NCBI RefSeq assembly: GCF_001298525.1 | Contig: NZ_CP012678.1 | Span: 1,612,001 to 1,676,000 of the forward strand | Direction: 5' to 3' | Origin: Psychrobacter urativorans | GTDB taxonomy: Bacteria; Pseudomonadota; Gammaproteobacteria; Pseudomonadales; Moraxellaceae | DNA: 64,000 bases | Part shown: positions 37,896 through 47,433 of the stretch, in pieces | Numbering within the stretch: position 1 is the stretch's first letter | Layout: each line of letters begins with the position of its first letter | Translations under genes and position numbers: made by a program | The notes under the pieces: model-generated | Told to the model about the DNA's origin: nothing | Seen by the model: the letters and a program-made list of their open reading frames with translations, nothing else | The model's database searches: none

Positions 37896-38051
37896 ATGTT
37901 CCGCTGGGCTATCATTTTTGCTGTTATCGCATTGATTGCGAGTTTTCTAGGTTTTGGCGGAGTCGCCGGTCTGTCATCTAACTTAGCCTATATATTCTTA
38001 GTAGTCGCTGTTATCTTATTTATCGTCGCTTTCGTCGGTCGTAAGATGTAG
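37896..38051 (+). CDS. ytjA: small membrane protein YtjA (DUF1328 / UPF0391 family)
   Basis: A 51-residue protein that follows the UPF0391 pattern along its whole length: [22 protein letters not shown], then a second hydrophobic helix ([17 protein letters not shown]) and a terminal RKM. Both helices should span the inner membrane. ATG 37896 follows GAGGAGA. Such proteins are linked to envelope stress or osmotic induction in some bacteria, but the function is unknown. A terminator follows at 38167-38199. Confidence 0.9.
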   Translation: MFRWAIIFAVIALIASFLGFGGVAGLSSNLAYIFLVVAVILFIVAFVGRKM

Positions 38052-38070
38052 CTGGAACGATGCTAGGTTA

Positions 38071-38118
38071 ATAAGCTTTGACTGGTATAAGTTGATAAGC
38101 TTTGATTACTATAAGTTG
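38071..38118. repeat. 24 bp imperfect tandem duplication after ytjA
   Basis: Units 38071-38094 and 38095-38118 match at 21 of 24 positions (ATAAGCTTTGA...TATAAGTTG). It lies between the ytjA stop and the terminator. Confidence 0.7.
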
Positions 38119-38166
38119 AATTCTATAAATTGACGACTTTAAAAAATCTATAAGCATAAGAATCAT

Positions 38167-38199
38167 AAAAAATGTCCTCAATTGAGGACATTTTTTTGT
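38167..38199. terminator. bidirectional terminator between ytjA and phhB
   Basis: AATGTCCTC and GAGGACATT arms with an AATT loop, extended by A5 and T7. Confidence 0.9.
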
Positions 38200-38241
38200 T
38201 TAGTCGTTTAACAACCTAATAAATGAATGGCGCATCAATCA

Positions 38242-38535
38242 TTATAGATGTTTAGGCTGAACGATATGCTCCATGCGCTTAGCCAAGCGAATGTCATGAC
38301 TGGTGATACCGCCTGTGTCGCCAGTGGTTAGGCGTACTTCTACCACATTATACATATTACGCCATTCAGGATGGTGATCAAGAGATTCCGCATAAAAAGC
38401 CGCCTGATTCATAAAGCTCATCGCTTCAATAAAATCGCTGAAATGATAGGTCTTTACGATGCTATCACCCTCGCGTTCCCAGCCTGCAAGCTCTTCTAGC
38501 TGTAAGTCAACTTGTTGATGAGATAAACTACTCAT
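38242..38535 (-). CDS. phhB: pterin-4a-carbinolamine dehydratase
   Basis: A 97-residue protein of the PCD/DCoH family. It has the conserved [20 protein letters not shown] (active-site His pair) followed by [15 protein letters not shown]. It dehydrates 4a-hydroxytetrahydrobiopterin formed by aromatic amino-acid hydroxylases, although no phenylalanine hydroxylase gene is in the window. ATG 38535 has AAAGGAT at good spacing; longer in-frame starts are unlike the family. In bacteria without such hydroxylases, members may have roles in molybdopterin or folate metabolism. Confidence 0.9.
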   Translation of the reverse strand: MSSLSHQQVDLQLEELAGWEREGDSIVKTYHFSDFIEAMSFMNQAAFYAESLDHHPEWRNMYNVVEVRLTTGDTGGITSHDIRLAKRMEHIVQPKHL

Positions 38536-38846
38536 AGGAATATCCTTTGTTGTTATGTGTATGTTATTCAACTTTCCGGAAATATTTACCTAAAATTGAT
38601 ATTATTATTCATATTTATAATTAATAGTTTATTGATTGTCGGTAGTGATTTGATATTTGCTATAGGGTAAAAAACCCACCTATGCCGCACATATTGCCAT
38701 ATATTTGTTGATAAATATATGAGCAAAAATATGAAGCCAGTAGGCGGGTAAGGATACTTAAGTTTCTAGCGAAAATTAACCATATTATATGTATTAGCTA
38801 TGACGCACTGCTTTTATATAATAGTGGTTTTTTTTACACGCTTGCG
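38536..38846. other. spacer between phhB and the GNAT gene
   Basis: 311 AT-rich bases without a gene. The main feature is the long hairpin at 38668-38750. Confidence 0.6.
38668..38750 (-). terminator. long compound hairpin, probable terminator of the GNAT gene
   Basis: On the minus strand, outer arms 38675-38683 and 38741-38749 pair over 9 bp with one G-U wobble, and an inner perfect 9 bp arm pair (38699-38707 and 38714-38722, CATATATTT and its complement) caps the structure. Further pairing lies between. A T6 run follows at 38669-38674. At about 77 bases it is unusually long for an intrinsic terminator. Confidence 0.65.
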
Positions 38847-39140
38847 CTATACCAAATCTTGATAATCTGGGTGTTTGTTAATATAAGCGGATACAAATGA
38901 ACATTGCGGCACGACCTTTTTATTATGCTCACGCGCATAATCAAGAGCATGCTTGACCAAGTCGGAGCCGACACCGCGACCGCCTAAGGATTGCGGGACA
39001 ATCGTATGGTCATATACTAAGGTATCACCGCGTTCTTTATAGCTGATATAGCCAGTTTGTCCCTCAATAGTGGTTTCAAAGCGATGGGCTGATTGGTTGT
39101 GAGTAATGTGTGGCGCTGGTTTAGAATGTTCGGCACTCAT
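38847..39140 (-). CDS. GNAT-family N-acetyltransferase (YjdJ-like, COG2388)
   Basis: A 97-residue minimal acetyltransferase. The acetyl-CoA loop is VPQSLGGRGVGSDLV, preceded by the beta strand DHTIVP and followed by the conserved VVPQCSFVSAYINKHPDYQDLV. The short YjdJ-like branch has no known substrate; it often carries conserved Cys (here Cys78 region, PQCSF). AAGGAG precedes the ATG. It follows the desaturase gene by 143 bases on the same strand. Confidence 0.85.
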   Translation of the reverse strand: MSAEHSKPAPHITHNQSAHRFETTIEGQTGYISYKERGDTLVYDHTIVPQSLGGRGVGSDLVKHALDYAREHNKKVVPQCSFVSAYINKHPDYQDLV

Positions 39141-39283
39141 TAGAGAACTCCTTTTTTATTATAAAGTGTAATCGTATTTCAATTTAATATTATGGACGGT
39201 TGTCATTTAGTCTACCAGTGTCTGATGGTAAGAGTAGATAGGCTAAATGTTAATACTGAATATTAATACGGTAAACATTCAAT

Positions 39284-40720
39284 TTACCATGCATAGAACC
39301 ATGCTTGGCGGACGACTTGGGGGATAACTTTACTTAAACCCGAACCCTTGACTGCCGTTCTCTGTTGTTTTTTAGCAATATTCTCGGCTTCGGTCACGCC
39401 ATTAGCATCCATTTTTGTTAGCGATTGTTGATAGGATAGCCATTCTTTTTTACTGGGCTTACTAAAATACATAATACGCCCGATTACTTCTTTGAATTGT
39501 TTGCCAAAGTGTCCCGTATTGTAGGTCAAATTATATTTTTGGCATATCGCTTGTACTTGTGGTGCGATACTGGCGTAACGATGCGCGGGCATATCTGGAA
39601 AGATATGATGCTCAATCTGATGTGATAAGTTACCCGTTAAAATATGGAATAATGAGCCGCCTTTGACATTACTGGAGCCAAGAATCTGCCGCACATACCA
39701 ATCGCCTCGACTTTCAATGTCATCAAGATGGGTATAAATATGCGCCTGATCGGTCAGATGCCCACAAAATATAACTGCCCACGTCCATAGGTTGCGCACG
39801 ATATTGGCGGTGATATTGCCGCTCAAAGTGGTTACGGCGCTACGGCGACCCAGTGCCAATCCTGCAACAGCCGGTAGGGCGATATAATCTTTACCGACTT
39901 GCCGTACAATTTTGGCAAATAAATCGCGGGATTTTTGTTGCAATATAGGGTGGATATCAGGGTCATCAGCATATTCATCAACGCTGATTTGGATATCGTG
40001 GAACGCCACTGCCCACTCAAAGCCAAGAGCTAACACCATGGTTTTGAAAGGGTTGTAGCGGTCGCTTGGTGTCCAAGACTGCTCATCAGTCACCCGAATT
40101 AAATGATAGCCCACGTCATGGTCGCGGTTCACGATATTGGTAAAAGTATGATGCAAATAATTATGCGAGTGCTTCCATAATGGTGCGGGGCAGACAATAT
40201 CCCAATCAAAATTTTGGCTATTAAGATGCGGATGTTGCATCCAGTCATATTGCCCATGCATGACGTTATGACCAAGCTCCATATTGTTTAATATTTTGCT
40301 AAAACTCAGCAGTGTTGTCCCAAGCAGCCACGTACCAACTTGGCTGCGTTTTGATGACAGTCGTCCAGCAGTGGCAAGTAAGCCTCGCGCCACCAGCTCA
40401 CTATAGACCACGGTGGCATAAATGCGGTGAATATAGCGGGCATCTTTAGCGTCTAACGAGTCCATCACACTTTTATATAGCGTATCTAGCTCAGCGGCTA
40501 GTGCTTCAGTCTGCTCTTTTGGCAGTGGTGCAGCCGTTAACGTCGGATATTGCGTAGGCACAGAGTGCGTATTTATATATTGGTCTTCAGTATCTTGATT
40601 TTGAGTAGCGGTCTTTTGTACCGATAGCAAACGAGCTTGCGCGATCAACTGCTCATCAGTCAAGGGCGTTAGCATAGGAACAGCAGAGTGGGCGGTAGAT
40701 AATGACGGTAATGCACGCAT
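39284..40720 (-). CDS. membrane fatty-acid desaturase (DesA3-like, acyl-CoA type)
   Basis: A 478-residue di-iron desaturase. Histidine boxes are His151-x3-His155 (GHNVMHGQYDW), His186-x3-His190-His191 (HNYLHHTFTN) and His367/Gln368-x2-His371-His372 in HQIEHHIFPDMP. Hydrophobic helices lie between boxes one/two and three. The third box resembles mycobacterial DesA3 and linoleoyl-CoA desaturases. About 85 polar residues precede the catalytic part. The gene directly upstream on the same strand encodes a flavin/2Fe-2S reductase, the likely electron donor. Unsaturated acyl chains maintain membrane fluidity in cold-adapted bacteria. The position of the introduced double bond cannot be deduced. Confidence 0.9.
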   Translation of the reverse strand: MRALPSLSTAHSAVPMLTPLTDEQLIAQARLLSVQKTATQNQDTEDQYINTHSVPTQYPTLTAAPLPKEQTEALAAELDTLYKSVMDSLDAKDARYIHRIYATVVYSELVARGLLATAGRLSSKRSQVGTWLLGTTLLSFSKILNNMELGHNVMHGQYDWMQHPHLNSQNFDWDIVCPAPLWKHSHNYLHHTFTNIVNRDHDVGYHLIRVTDEQSWTPSDRYNPFKTMVLALGFEWAVAFHDIQISVDEYADDPDIHPILQQKSRDLFAKIVRQVGKDYIALPAVAGLALGRRSAVTTLSGNITANIVRNLWTWAVIFCGHLTDQAHIYTHLDDIESRGDWYVRQILGSSNVKGGSLFHILTGNLSHQIEHHIFPDMPAHRYASIAPQVQAICQKYNLTYNTGHFGKQFKEVIGRIMYFSKPSKKEWLSYQQSLTKMDANGVTEAENIAKKQQRTAVKGSGLSKVIPQVVRQAWFYAW

Positions 40721-40755
40721 AAATAATCCTCAACCGAAATGGCTTATAGTACTTA

Positions 40756-40816
40756 GATTTTTAGAAGCTTGGATTTTTAGAAGCTTTAGTGTCTAGCAGC
40801 TTAGGTGTCTAGCAGC
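40756..40816. repeat. two adjacent 16 bp-period tandem duplications
   Basis: GATTTTTAGAAGCTT occurs at 40756-40770 and 40772-40786. GTGTCTAGCAGC occurs at 40789-40800 and 40805-40816. Both pairs have a 16-base period and lie in the spacer between the desaturase and its reductase. Confidence 0.75.
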
Positions 40817-40930
40817 GTTAGGTTCGGTGTAATCAGTCGTCTAAGGGTTAGCCTGCGCTATGAGTTCACGTTGATCTGTCTTTTCATATGACAAGCTCCA
40901 ATAAGAAAATATTTTTATATCTCAAATTCT

Positions 40931-42148
40931 CTATATATCCAATATCACATCGGTCATCGCCACATGAATGCAGGTTTGGATGGATTCCAGACCATCCGTG
41001 CTCATTTTGCCAGTTTGAATATTTTTGACCACCCCGCTGATTTTATGACAACGGCACATTTGGCAAATCCCTTGTCGGCAACCATAAGGCAGTTTTAACC
41101 CTGCTTGCTCAGCGCCGAGCAGTAAAGTAGTGCTAGTGGTAAATTGGCGTTGGCGCGTGCGTAGCGAGATAGATTTTGGCTCAACTTCTGCTATCTCATT
41201 GCTACTTATAAAGTCAGGTAAAGCCGTGCCAAAGCGTTCTATCATAATATTATCGCGTAACGATGGCGTGTCGGCTGTTTTATTAATTGATAAAGGGTCA
41301 CTGGCTAACTCTATTTCATCCACAACTCGATAGAGTTCGGCTAAAAAGGTTTGTGAGCCGCAAGCAAATATTTGGGTATCAGCGAGTGGCAATTCTAATG
41401 ATAATAAAACTTGTGCGCTTAAATACCGACTGTTCGCCAAATAAGTGCTCGGGTCTTCAGTATGAATAAGATGATAGGTAAAAGTAGCATATTTTTTGGC
41501 GAGGTTAGCCCAATAGGTTGTGAGGAGCGGCATACGATTGTAGTGTAATAAAGTCACGTTCTGCCCACTCTGTAGCGCCTGCATTATCAGCCCTAGCATA
41601 GGCGTAATACCGCTACCACCGGCGATAAATAACAACGAAGATTGCTTGTTAAGCGTTGGGTTTAGCGTCGATAAGTTTGCCTGTTTAGCAGCCTGCGCTA
41701 AAGTGAAATCCCCACTTGGCATACCACTGTTAAATATTGCCCCAAGTGCTGCGTGCTTGGTTAGGTAATCAGAAACCAGACCTTGCGGTTTAATCGCGAT
41801 GGTGACGGTGGGTGATTTTTCAGCGTTATTATCATTATCGGTTTGCTCGTACAAGAGTTGCTCTTTAGCTAGACCCACTAGCGAGTAACGGCGCTGATGA
41901 TGGATACCGTCAATCGGGACGCTGATATTAATATGCTGTCCGCCCGCCCAACCCTGTTGTAAATCAAACACCTGCTTTTTAAAAGCGTGGTTGGTCTCAA
42001 ATTGTAGCGCTATTAAATCTTCGCTGAGCGCAACTCTGCTCATTAAGCGCAGCTTAGGCACCGTTAATGACCAAAATGGATTTAGACGCGCACCGATAAA
42101 ATCAACAAATGCGCTTTGGATAATCTCAGGACGATAACCGTGGGTCAT
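40931..42148 (-). CDS. ferredoxin reductase with C-terminal 2Fe-2S domain, desaturase partner
   Basis: A 405-residue flavodoxin-reductase-type protein. The FAD motif is RRYSL (about 86-90), the NAD motif is FIAGGSGITPMLGL, and the C-terminal plant-type ferredoxin domain has Cys-x4-Cys-x2-Cys in YGCRQGICQMC plus a distal Cys in IQTCIHVA. The order FAD-NAD-2Fe-2S matches Rv3230c of Mycobacterium and Pseudomonas DesC, both encoded next to acyl-CoA desaturases. It probably carries electrons from NAD(P)H to the downstream desaturase. ATG 42148 has AAGGTAG upstream; a GTG two codons earlier is possible. The desaturase gene starts 210 bases downstream. Confidence 0.88.
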   Translation of the reverse strand: MTHGYRPEIIQSAFVDFIGARLNPFWSLTVPKLRLMSRVALSEDLIALQFETNHAFKKQVFDLQQGWAGGQHINISVPIDGIHHQRRYSLVGLAKEQLLYEQTDNDNNAEKSPTVTIAIKPQGLVSDYLTKHAALGAIFNSGMPSGDFTLAQAAKQANLSTLNPTLNKQSSLLFIAGGSGITPMLGLIMQALQSGQNVTLLHYNRMPLLTTYWANLAKKYATFTYHLIHTEDPSTYLANSRYLSAQVLLSLELPLADTQIFACGSQTFLAELYRVVDEIELASDPLSINKTADTPSLRDNIMIERFGTALPDFISSNEIAEVEPKSISLRTRQRQFTTSTTLLLGAEQAGLKLPYGCRQGICQMCRCHKISGVVKNIQTGKMSTDGLESIQTCIHVAMTDVILDI

Positions 42149-42629
42149 GTACACACTACCTTACTTTGAATACTGATTAGATACGGTTTATAACTGCTTT
42201 TATAGCTAACTCTATAACTACTTTGACTTAAATAACCGTTTTAAACGGCAATTTTATTAATAAGCTGCTCTAATATATTGAGAGCTATTCGTTATATATT
42301 AGCGGGTATTGCTTAACTTTGCGAAAGGTTTGCTGCAATTTTTTGTGGCAATTAACCCACTAAAGTCTATCGGCTGTGTGAGTGGTGATTATTAATAATT
42401 ATCAGTAGCGATATTAAATATTGCTTTTATGGCAAGCTTTACGTGAAAAGTGCAATGCTTTTATACAAAAGGTATAAAACGTAATGGAAAAATATCTGTC
42501 AGCTTGCAGGGGTTGCCCGACAATGCGATAATGGCAGACAATTTGTAACCCTGATTTTAAGGTGCAGCACGCTTAGCATTCACGTTAAGTGAGGTGCTGA
42601 CCTTTTCCATGCAGTCTATCGGAGTGTTA
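42149..42629. other. divergent spacer between the reductase gene and ettA
   Basis: 481 bases with no supported gene. A hairpin with arms CAGCAC (42565-42570) and GTGCTG (42594-42599), reinforced by CTTA/TAAG inside, lies in the likely leader of ettA. No T run follows, so it is not a terminator. No TetR-type regulator gene like Pseudomonas desT is present. Confidence 0.5.
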
Positions 42630-44291
42630 ATGGCTCAATATATCTACACGATGAACAACGTGTCAAAACTTGTTCCGCCTAAGCGTGAGATTCTGAAGAA
42701 TATTAATCTATCTTTTTTCCCTGGTGCCAAAATTGGCGTGTTGGGTATTAATGGTTCAGGTAAATCAACCTTGCTCCGTATCATGGCGGGTGTTGACACT
42801 GAATTCAGTGGTGAAGCGCGTGCGCAAGCAGGTACTAAAGTCGGTTATCTACCGCAAGAACCACAGCTTGATGACAGTAAAGACGTGCGTGGCAACGTTG
42901 AAGATGGTATGCGCGAAGCCCTAGATGCGTTATCACGTCTCGATGCGATTTATGCAGAATACGCTGAGCCTGATGCGGACTTTGATAAACTTGCTGAAGA
43001 ACAAGGCAAGATGGAAGACATCATCCAAGCATGGGATGCGCATAACTTAAATAATCAGTTAGAAAAAGCCGCTGATGCGCTACGTCTGCCACCATGGGAT
43101 GCCGATGTCAGTAAGTTATCCGGTGGTGAAAAACGCCGTGTGGCTCTATGTCGTCTGCTATTGTCACGTCCAGATATGTTGTTACTTGACGAACCAACCA
43201 ACCATTTGGACGCTGAGTCCGTGGCATGGTTAGAGCAATTCCTACAAAACTATAGCGGTACTATCGTTGCCATTACCCATGACCGTTATTTCTTGGATAA
43301 TGTCGCCCAATGGATTTTGGAGCTTGACCGTGGTCATGGCTATCCGTATGAAGGCAACTATACTGAGTGGCTCGAGCAAAAGAATACTCGTTTAGAGCAG
43401 CAAAATAAACAAGAAGAATCGTTTGCTAAAGCGCTGAAAAAAGAGCTAGAGTGGATTCGCACCAATAAAAAAGGTCAACAAGCCAAGTCTAAATCTCGCG
43501 TGCAGCGTTTTGAAGAATTGAACTCACAAGAATTCCAAAAACGTAACGAGACCTCTGAGATTTATATTCCGCCCGGTCCACGTTTGGGTAATAAAGTTAT
43601 TGAAATTAATAATATCTCCAAGTCCTTTGGCGACCGTTTATTGTATGAAAACCTGAGCTTTAACGTACCAGCAGGCGCAATCGTTGGTATTATTGGTCCA
43701 AATGGTGCGGGTAAAACCACATTATTTAACATGATTACCGAGCGTGATACGCCAGATACCGGCTCAGTTGACTTGGGTGAAAGCGTTAGCGTGGCTTATG
43801 TTGGTCAGGTTCGTGATAACTTAGACGATAGCAAAACGGTGTGGGAAGAAATTTCTGACGGTCTTGATATCATTACGGTTGGCGACTATACCACGCCAAG
43901 CCGTGCCTATATTGGGCGCTTCAACTTTAAAGGTTCAGACCAACAAAAACACGTTGGTCAATTGTCTGGTGGTGAGCGTAATCGTTTGCAATTGGCAAAA
44001 ACGCTTAAGCAAGGCGCGAACGTATTGCTCCTTGATGAACCCTCAAACGATTTGGATATCGAAACCTTACGTGCGCTAGAAGATGCGATTCAGGTCTTCC
44101 CAGGTACGGTTATGGTCGTGTCGCATGATCGCTGGTTCCTTGACCGTATTGCGACCCATATCTTGGCATTTGAAGATGAAGGTCCAGTTTGGTTTGATGG
44201 TAACTATTCTGAGTTTGAAACCTATCGTAAAAAGACTATGGGTGATGATGCCAGTCCAAAACGTGCGAAGTTTAAGAAAATATCTAACTAG
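42630..44291 (+). CDS. ettA: energy-dependent translational throttle protein EttA (ABC-F)
   Basis: A 553-residue ABC-F ATPase (E. coli EttA is 555). First Walker A is GINGSGKS (39-46), first signature LSGGEKRRVALCRLL, then the P-site tRNA interaction motif linker (helical, Glu/Lys-rich, about 245-310). The second Walker A is GPNGAGKTT (about 354) and the second signature LSGGERNRLQLAK. There are no membrane segments. In E. coli EttA gates the ribosome at low ATP. ATG 42630 follows GGAGTG. A strong terminator lies about 100 bases after the stop. Confidence 0.95.
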   Translation: MAQYIYTMNNVSKLVPPKREILKNINLSFFPGAKIGVLGINGSGKSTLLRIMAGVDTEFSGEARAQAGTKVGYLPQEPQLDDSKDVRGNVEDGMREALDALSRLDAIYAEYAEPDADFDKLAEEQGKMEDIIQAWDAHNLNNQLEKAADALRLPPWDADVSKLSGGEKRRVALCRLLLSRPDMLLLDEPTNHLDAESVAWLEQFLQNYSGTIVAITHDRYFLDNVAQWILELDRGHGYPYEGNYTEWLEQKNTRLEQQNKQEESFAKALKKELEWIRTNKKGQQAKSKSRVQRFEELNSQEFQKRNETSEIYIPPGPRLGNKVIEINNISKSFGDRLLYENLSFNVPAGAIVGIIGPNGAGKTTLFNMITERDTPDTGSVDLGESVSVAYVGQVRDNLDDSKTVWEEISDGLDIITVGDYTTPSRAYIGRFNFKGSDQQKHVGQLSGGERNRLQLAKTLKQGANVLLLDEPSNDLDIETLRALEDAIQVFPGTVMVVSHDRWFLDRIATHILAFEDEGPVWFDGNYSEFETYRKKTMGDDASPKRAKFKKISN

Positions 44292-44293
44292 GT

Positions 44294-44321
44294 TGTGATA
44301 ACTGGACTGTGATAACTGGGC
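44294..44321. repeat. 14 bp tandem duplication after ettA
   Basis: TGTGATAACTGGAC (44294-44307) is followed by TGTGATAACTGGGC (44308-44321), 13 of 14 identical. It starts directly after the ettA stop. Confidence 0.75.
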
Positions 44322-44382
44322 TTAGACAGTTAAATTTAGACAACGGTCTTAATCCTAAAAATTTATTTATCTTGATATCAAT

Positions 44383-44417
44383 AAAAAAGACCGCTAACTA
44401 TTAGCGGTCTTTTTTAT
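44383..44417. terminator. bidirectional terminator between ettA and plsB
   Basis: Arms 44384-44397 and 44401-44414 form a perfect 14 bp stem (GACCGCTAA core) with loop CTA and flanking A and T runs. Confidence 0.9.
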
Positions 44418-44459
44418 TGAGTGTGTTTTATTGAGTCATTTTTATTAGGATACGATTAA

Positions 44460-47204
44460 TTAACGCTTGCGCCCAAATTTACGCTGTTTCTTATTATTAA
44501 TTTCGTTCATGGCATGCGCAATCGCTGCTTCATCCAAGCTTGCCACTTGTTGTAAAATTTGCATCATATCCGGACTGAGTACATATTTAGCATGATGAGC
44601 AATGTTATCAATGCGATTATCAAAGATTAATATGCCAGTTTCCTCATCCTTTTGTAAATAATTCAGGCGGATAAGCGCATTAACAAAGCTCAAAAATAGC
44701 GAACGATCAAAGAAATCAGGAATATCATCGGCATAAAGTACGGATAAACGCTGTCCGAGCAGATGGCATAAATCAACGACTTCCTCTACTGTCAAGTTCC
44801 CTGAGCCTTGCTGGGCAAGGAGCGCAAGCGTCATAAAGTAACGCTCAAGACTTTGTCCCACTGGGGTTGCCAATACCTTAAGCTGCTGATAACAACGGCT
44901 ATTGGCATCAGGCACACTCAATACGCCATGACCCAATTCGATAATCAGACCATGCGAGAGCATATTATCAATTTTTTGATTGAGCGTCTCGGTCAAGCTG
45001 TGGGCTGAATAATGTAAAAACAGCTCACTTTGTAAAAACGGATACATCTGCGCGACGATACCTTCAAGGCGACTGCGTTCAATGCGTCCATTACGTGCCA
45101 CGAGCGCTGCTAAGAAAGAATGCAAAATAAAGACATGCAAGATATTATTGCGGAAATAGCTGAGCAGCGCCGCTTGTTTGCCAGCCACTTGAATGATGTC
45201 GCCTAATATATGCGGTATACGTTCGATAAGTTTGAGCTTGATACCATAATCGATAATATGCTGCGGGCTCATGTCGGTGATGACCGTATCATCTGCATAA
45301 GGCAACTGCCGCGCGATATTCTGATAAAGGGCAATTTGTTCACGGCAAATGTCTTCATCCAGTGCCGCTTTGGGCGCAGATAACAGCACTAAGGATAACA
45401 GCGATACTGGATTGACCACCGCTGCTTTATTAATATTTTGCATGATTTTGATGCCAATATTATCCACCATGGCACTGGCTTTCGCATCGAGTGGCGTATC
45501 GGTACGGTCAGCGGGTAGGCTATCCGCAGGCACATCGAATTTCTGCATAAAGTCGGTTAAATGTAGCGGTGTACCAAAACTGAGATGCACATTACCAAAA
45601 ATCCGCTCAATCTTACGGCTCACTTTCAGCAGACCCATGAGGGATTCTGACTCTTTAGGTTTACCTTTTAGCTCACCAATATAGGTGCCGCCCTCCATAA
45701 TGCGCTCATAACCAATGTAAGTCGGAATAAAAACGACTGGTTTATTGGTCTGGCGCAATTGGCTGTGCACCGTCATGGCGAGCATACCCATCTTCGGTGG
45801 TAAGAGCCGCCCTGAACGTGAGCGTCCGCCTTCAATAAAATATTCAATCGGGGTTTTTCGGGTAATCAGCGTGTGCATATATTCGCGTAAAACCGCAGTA
45901 TAAAGCGCATTACCACGAAAACTACGGCGGATAAAGAATGCCACCGCACCACGTAAAAAAGGTCCTAACACTGGTACGTCTAAGTTATCACCTGCGGCGA
46001 TATAAGGAATACTCAAGCCGCGTTTATAAATAACGTAAGACAATAATAAATAATCAACATGGCTACGATGACAAGGCACATAAATCACCTCATGATCCAC
46101 CGCCAGCTCACGCACGCGCTCAAAATGATGCACATCTACGCCATCATACAGCTGCGTCCATAACCACGTTAAGAACCGATCAAAAATACGAATAATGGGG
46201 TAGGAGTAGTCATTGACCATCTCATTGGCATAGCCTTTTGCTAAGATTCGCGCTTCGCGTACCGTAACGCCCGTTGCCGTGGCTTCTTTATCTATTGCGT
46301 GTTTAATAGCGGGCGAATAAATCAGCTTATCCACTAAGTTACGTCTGTCAGATAAGTCAGGACCAAGCATACTGGCACGTTGCTTATCGAGATAGATATT
46401 GAGCTGTTGCTGTAGCGTGCGTACCAGCTCGCGATTGGCATTAGCAGATGGTACTAAAGCATGAGTGACTGCTTCATGAGTGCTTGTTTCATCATTCAAG
46501 TTAGCACTATCCGTGCTATGCGCAGGCTCTGCGACATCATCATGTAAGCTCTCATAAATAAGGCTGCGCAAATCTTGCGGGGCATGAAACTGTACAAAAG
46601 TATCGCGACCCATCATTCCGATATTAAATAATTGCTTAGTAATGCTCGGGTCTTCCCAACCATCGATCATGAGCAATCTAAATAAAGAATCCTCTTTTTC
46701 AGGTGCGCGCCCCCAAAGAATGGAGACCGGCACCAAGCGAATCTTAAGCGCTGGATTTTGTAACGTCGCGGCAATGAGACGAGACAGACGCGGTGATAAG
46801 TCATCATTTTTAGCTTTTGGATGATGCAAAAAGACAATCGCGGCATTCTCATCGATTTGATGCACGCTGTCCTTTACCCCAACCAAAGCCGGCGGCAGTT
46901 TATATTCTTGCGTTTGCAAATCAATCAAAATACTGTTGGAGCGTGAGTAATCTTGCAGCACATAAAAAGTCAGCGTTTTATCATCGGCAGCAAATTCTGG
47001 TAGCTCGCCTAATAATTTTGGCTTGACCGCCACATCAAGAACTTGCCCTGATAGCTTACGATAGAGCTGATTAATCGGCGCTTTGGTATAGACCGTCGTC
47101 GCTATTTTATCGTTGTCAGAGAGTTGAGCCACATCATGGCTAATCGTGGTATCGCTAATAACAGGCGCTTTAAACATCCGCTTTTTTAAGAACTTCGGTA
47201 TCAT
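44460..47204 (-). CDS. plsB: glycerol-3-phosphate 1-O-acyltransferase PlsB
   Basis: A 914-residue membrane-associated acyltransferase (E. coli PlsB is 807). The acyltransferase block has His379-x4-Asp384 in CHRSHVDYLL, the G3P-binding FFIRRSF and the FIEGGRSRSGR motif. The N-terminal about 250 residues and the C-terminal about 300 are the family extensions; an acidic Ser/Asp-rich loop near residue 235 and a basic C-terminus (KKQRKFGRKR) stand out. It makes lysophosphatidic acid, the first step in phospholipid synthesis, in the same neighbourhood as the desaturase and FadE-like genes. The ATG 47204 lacks a clear ribosome site; a TTG two codons earlier is possible. Confidence 0.94.
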   Translation of the reverse strand: MIPKFLKKRMFKAPVISDTTISHDVAQLSDNDKIATTVYTKAPINQLYRKLSGQVLDVAVKPKLLGELPEFAADDKTLTFYVLQDYSRSNSILIDLQTQEYKLPPALVGVKDSVHQIDENAAIVFLHHPKAKNDDLSPRLSRLIAATLQNPALKIRLVPVSILWGRAPEKEDSLFRLLMIDGWEDPSITKQLFNIGMMGRDTFVQFHAPQDLRSLIYESLHDDVAEPAHSTDSANLNDETSTHEAVTHALVPSANANRELVRTLQQQLNIYLDKQRASMLGPDLSDRRNLVDKLIYSPAIKHAIDKEATATGVTVREARILAKGYANEMVNDYSYPIIRIFDRFLTWLWTQLYDGVDVHHFERVRELAVDHEVIYVPCHRSHVDYLLLSYVIYKRGLSIPYIAAGDNLDVPVLGPFLRGAVAFFIRRSFRGNALYTAVLREYMHTLITRKTPIEYFIEGGRSRSGRLLPPKMGMLAMTVHSQLRQTNKPVVFIPTYIGYERIMEGGTYIGELKGKPKESESLMGLLKVSRKIERIFGNVHLSFGTPLHLTDFMQKFDVPADSLPADRTDTPLDAKASAMVDNIGIKIMQNINKAAVVNPVSLLSLVLLSAPKAALDEDICREQIALYQNIARQLPYADDTVITDMSPQHIIDYGIKLKLIERIPHILGDIIQVAGKQAALLSYFRNNILHVFILHSFLAALVARNGRIERSRLEGIVAQMYPFLQSELFLHYSAHSLTETLNQKIDNMLSHGLIIELGHGVLSVPDANSRCYQQLKVLATPVGQSLERYFMTLALLAQQGSGNLTVEEVVDLCHLLGQRLSVLYADDIPDFFDRSLFLSFVNALIRLNYLQKDEETGILIFDNRIDNIAHHAKYVLSPDMMQILQQVASLDEAAIAHAMNEINNKKQRKFGRKR

Positions 47205-47433
47205 AATCAAACGTCAAATTTTGTAAAATATAATAACCTTATCATGCCATAAAAGTCGCGAAAGCGATATATAGCGTCGGTATCTCAGCTGAATAATATC
47301 GCGCTTTACACGATCACTGGTTTCACTGCCTAAAATTTTTGCGTAAGATAAGTGACTTACATTTTTATCACTCGTTTTTATCATTCGTTTTTCTGACTTG
47401 TTTCTTATAACCCCTTATTGACTGTGAGCCCTT

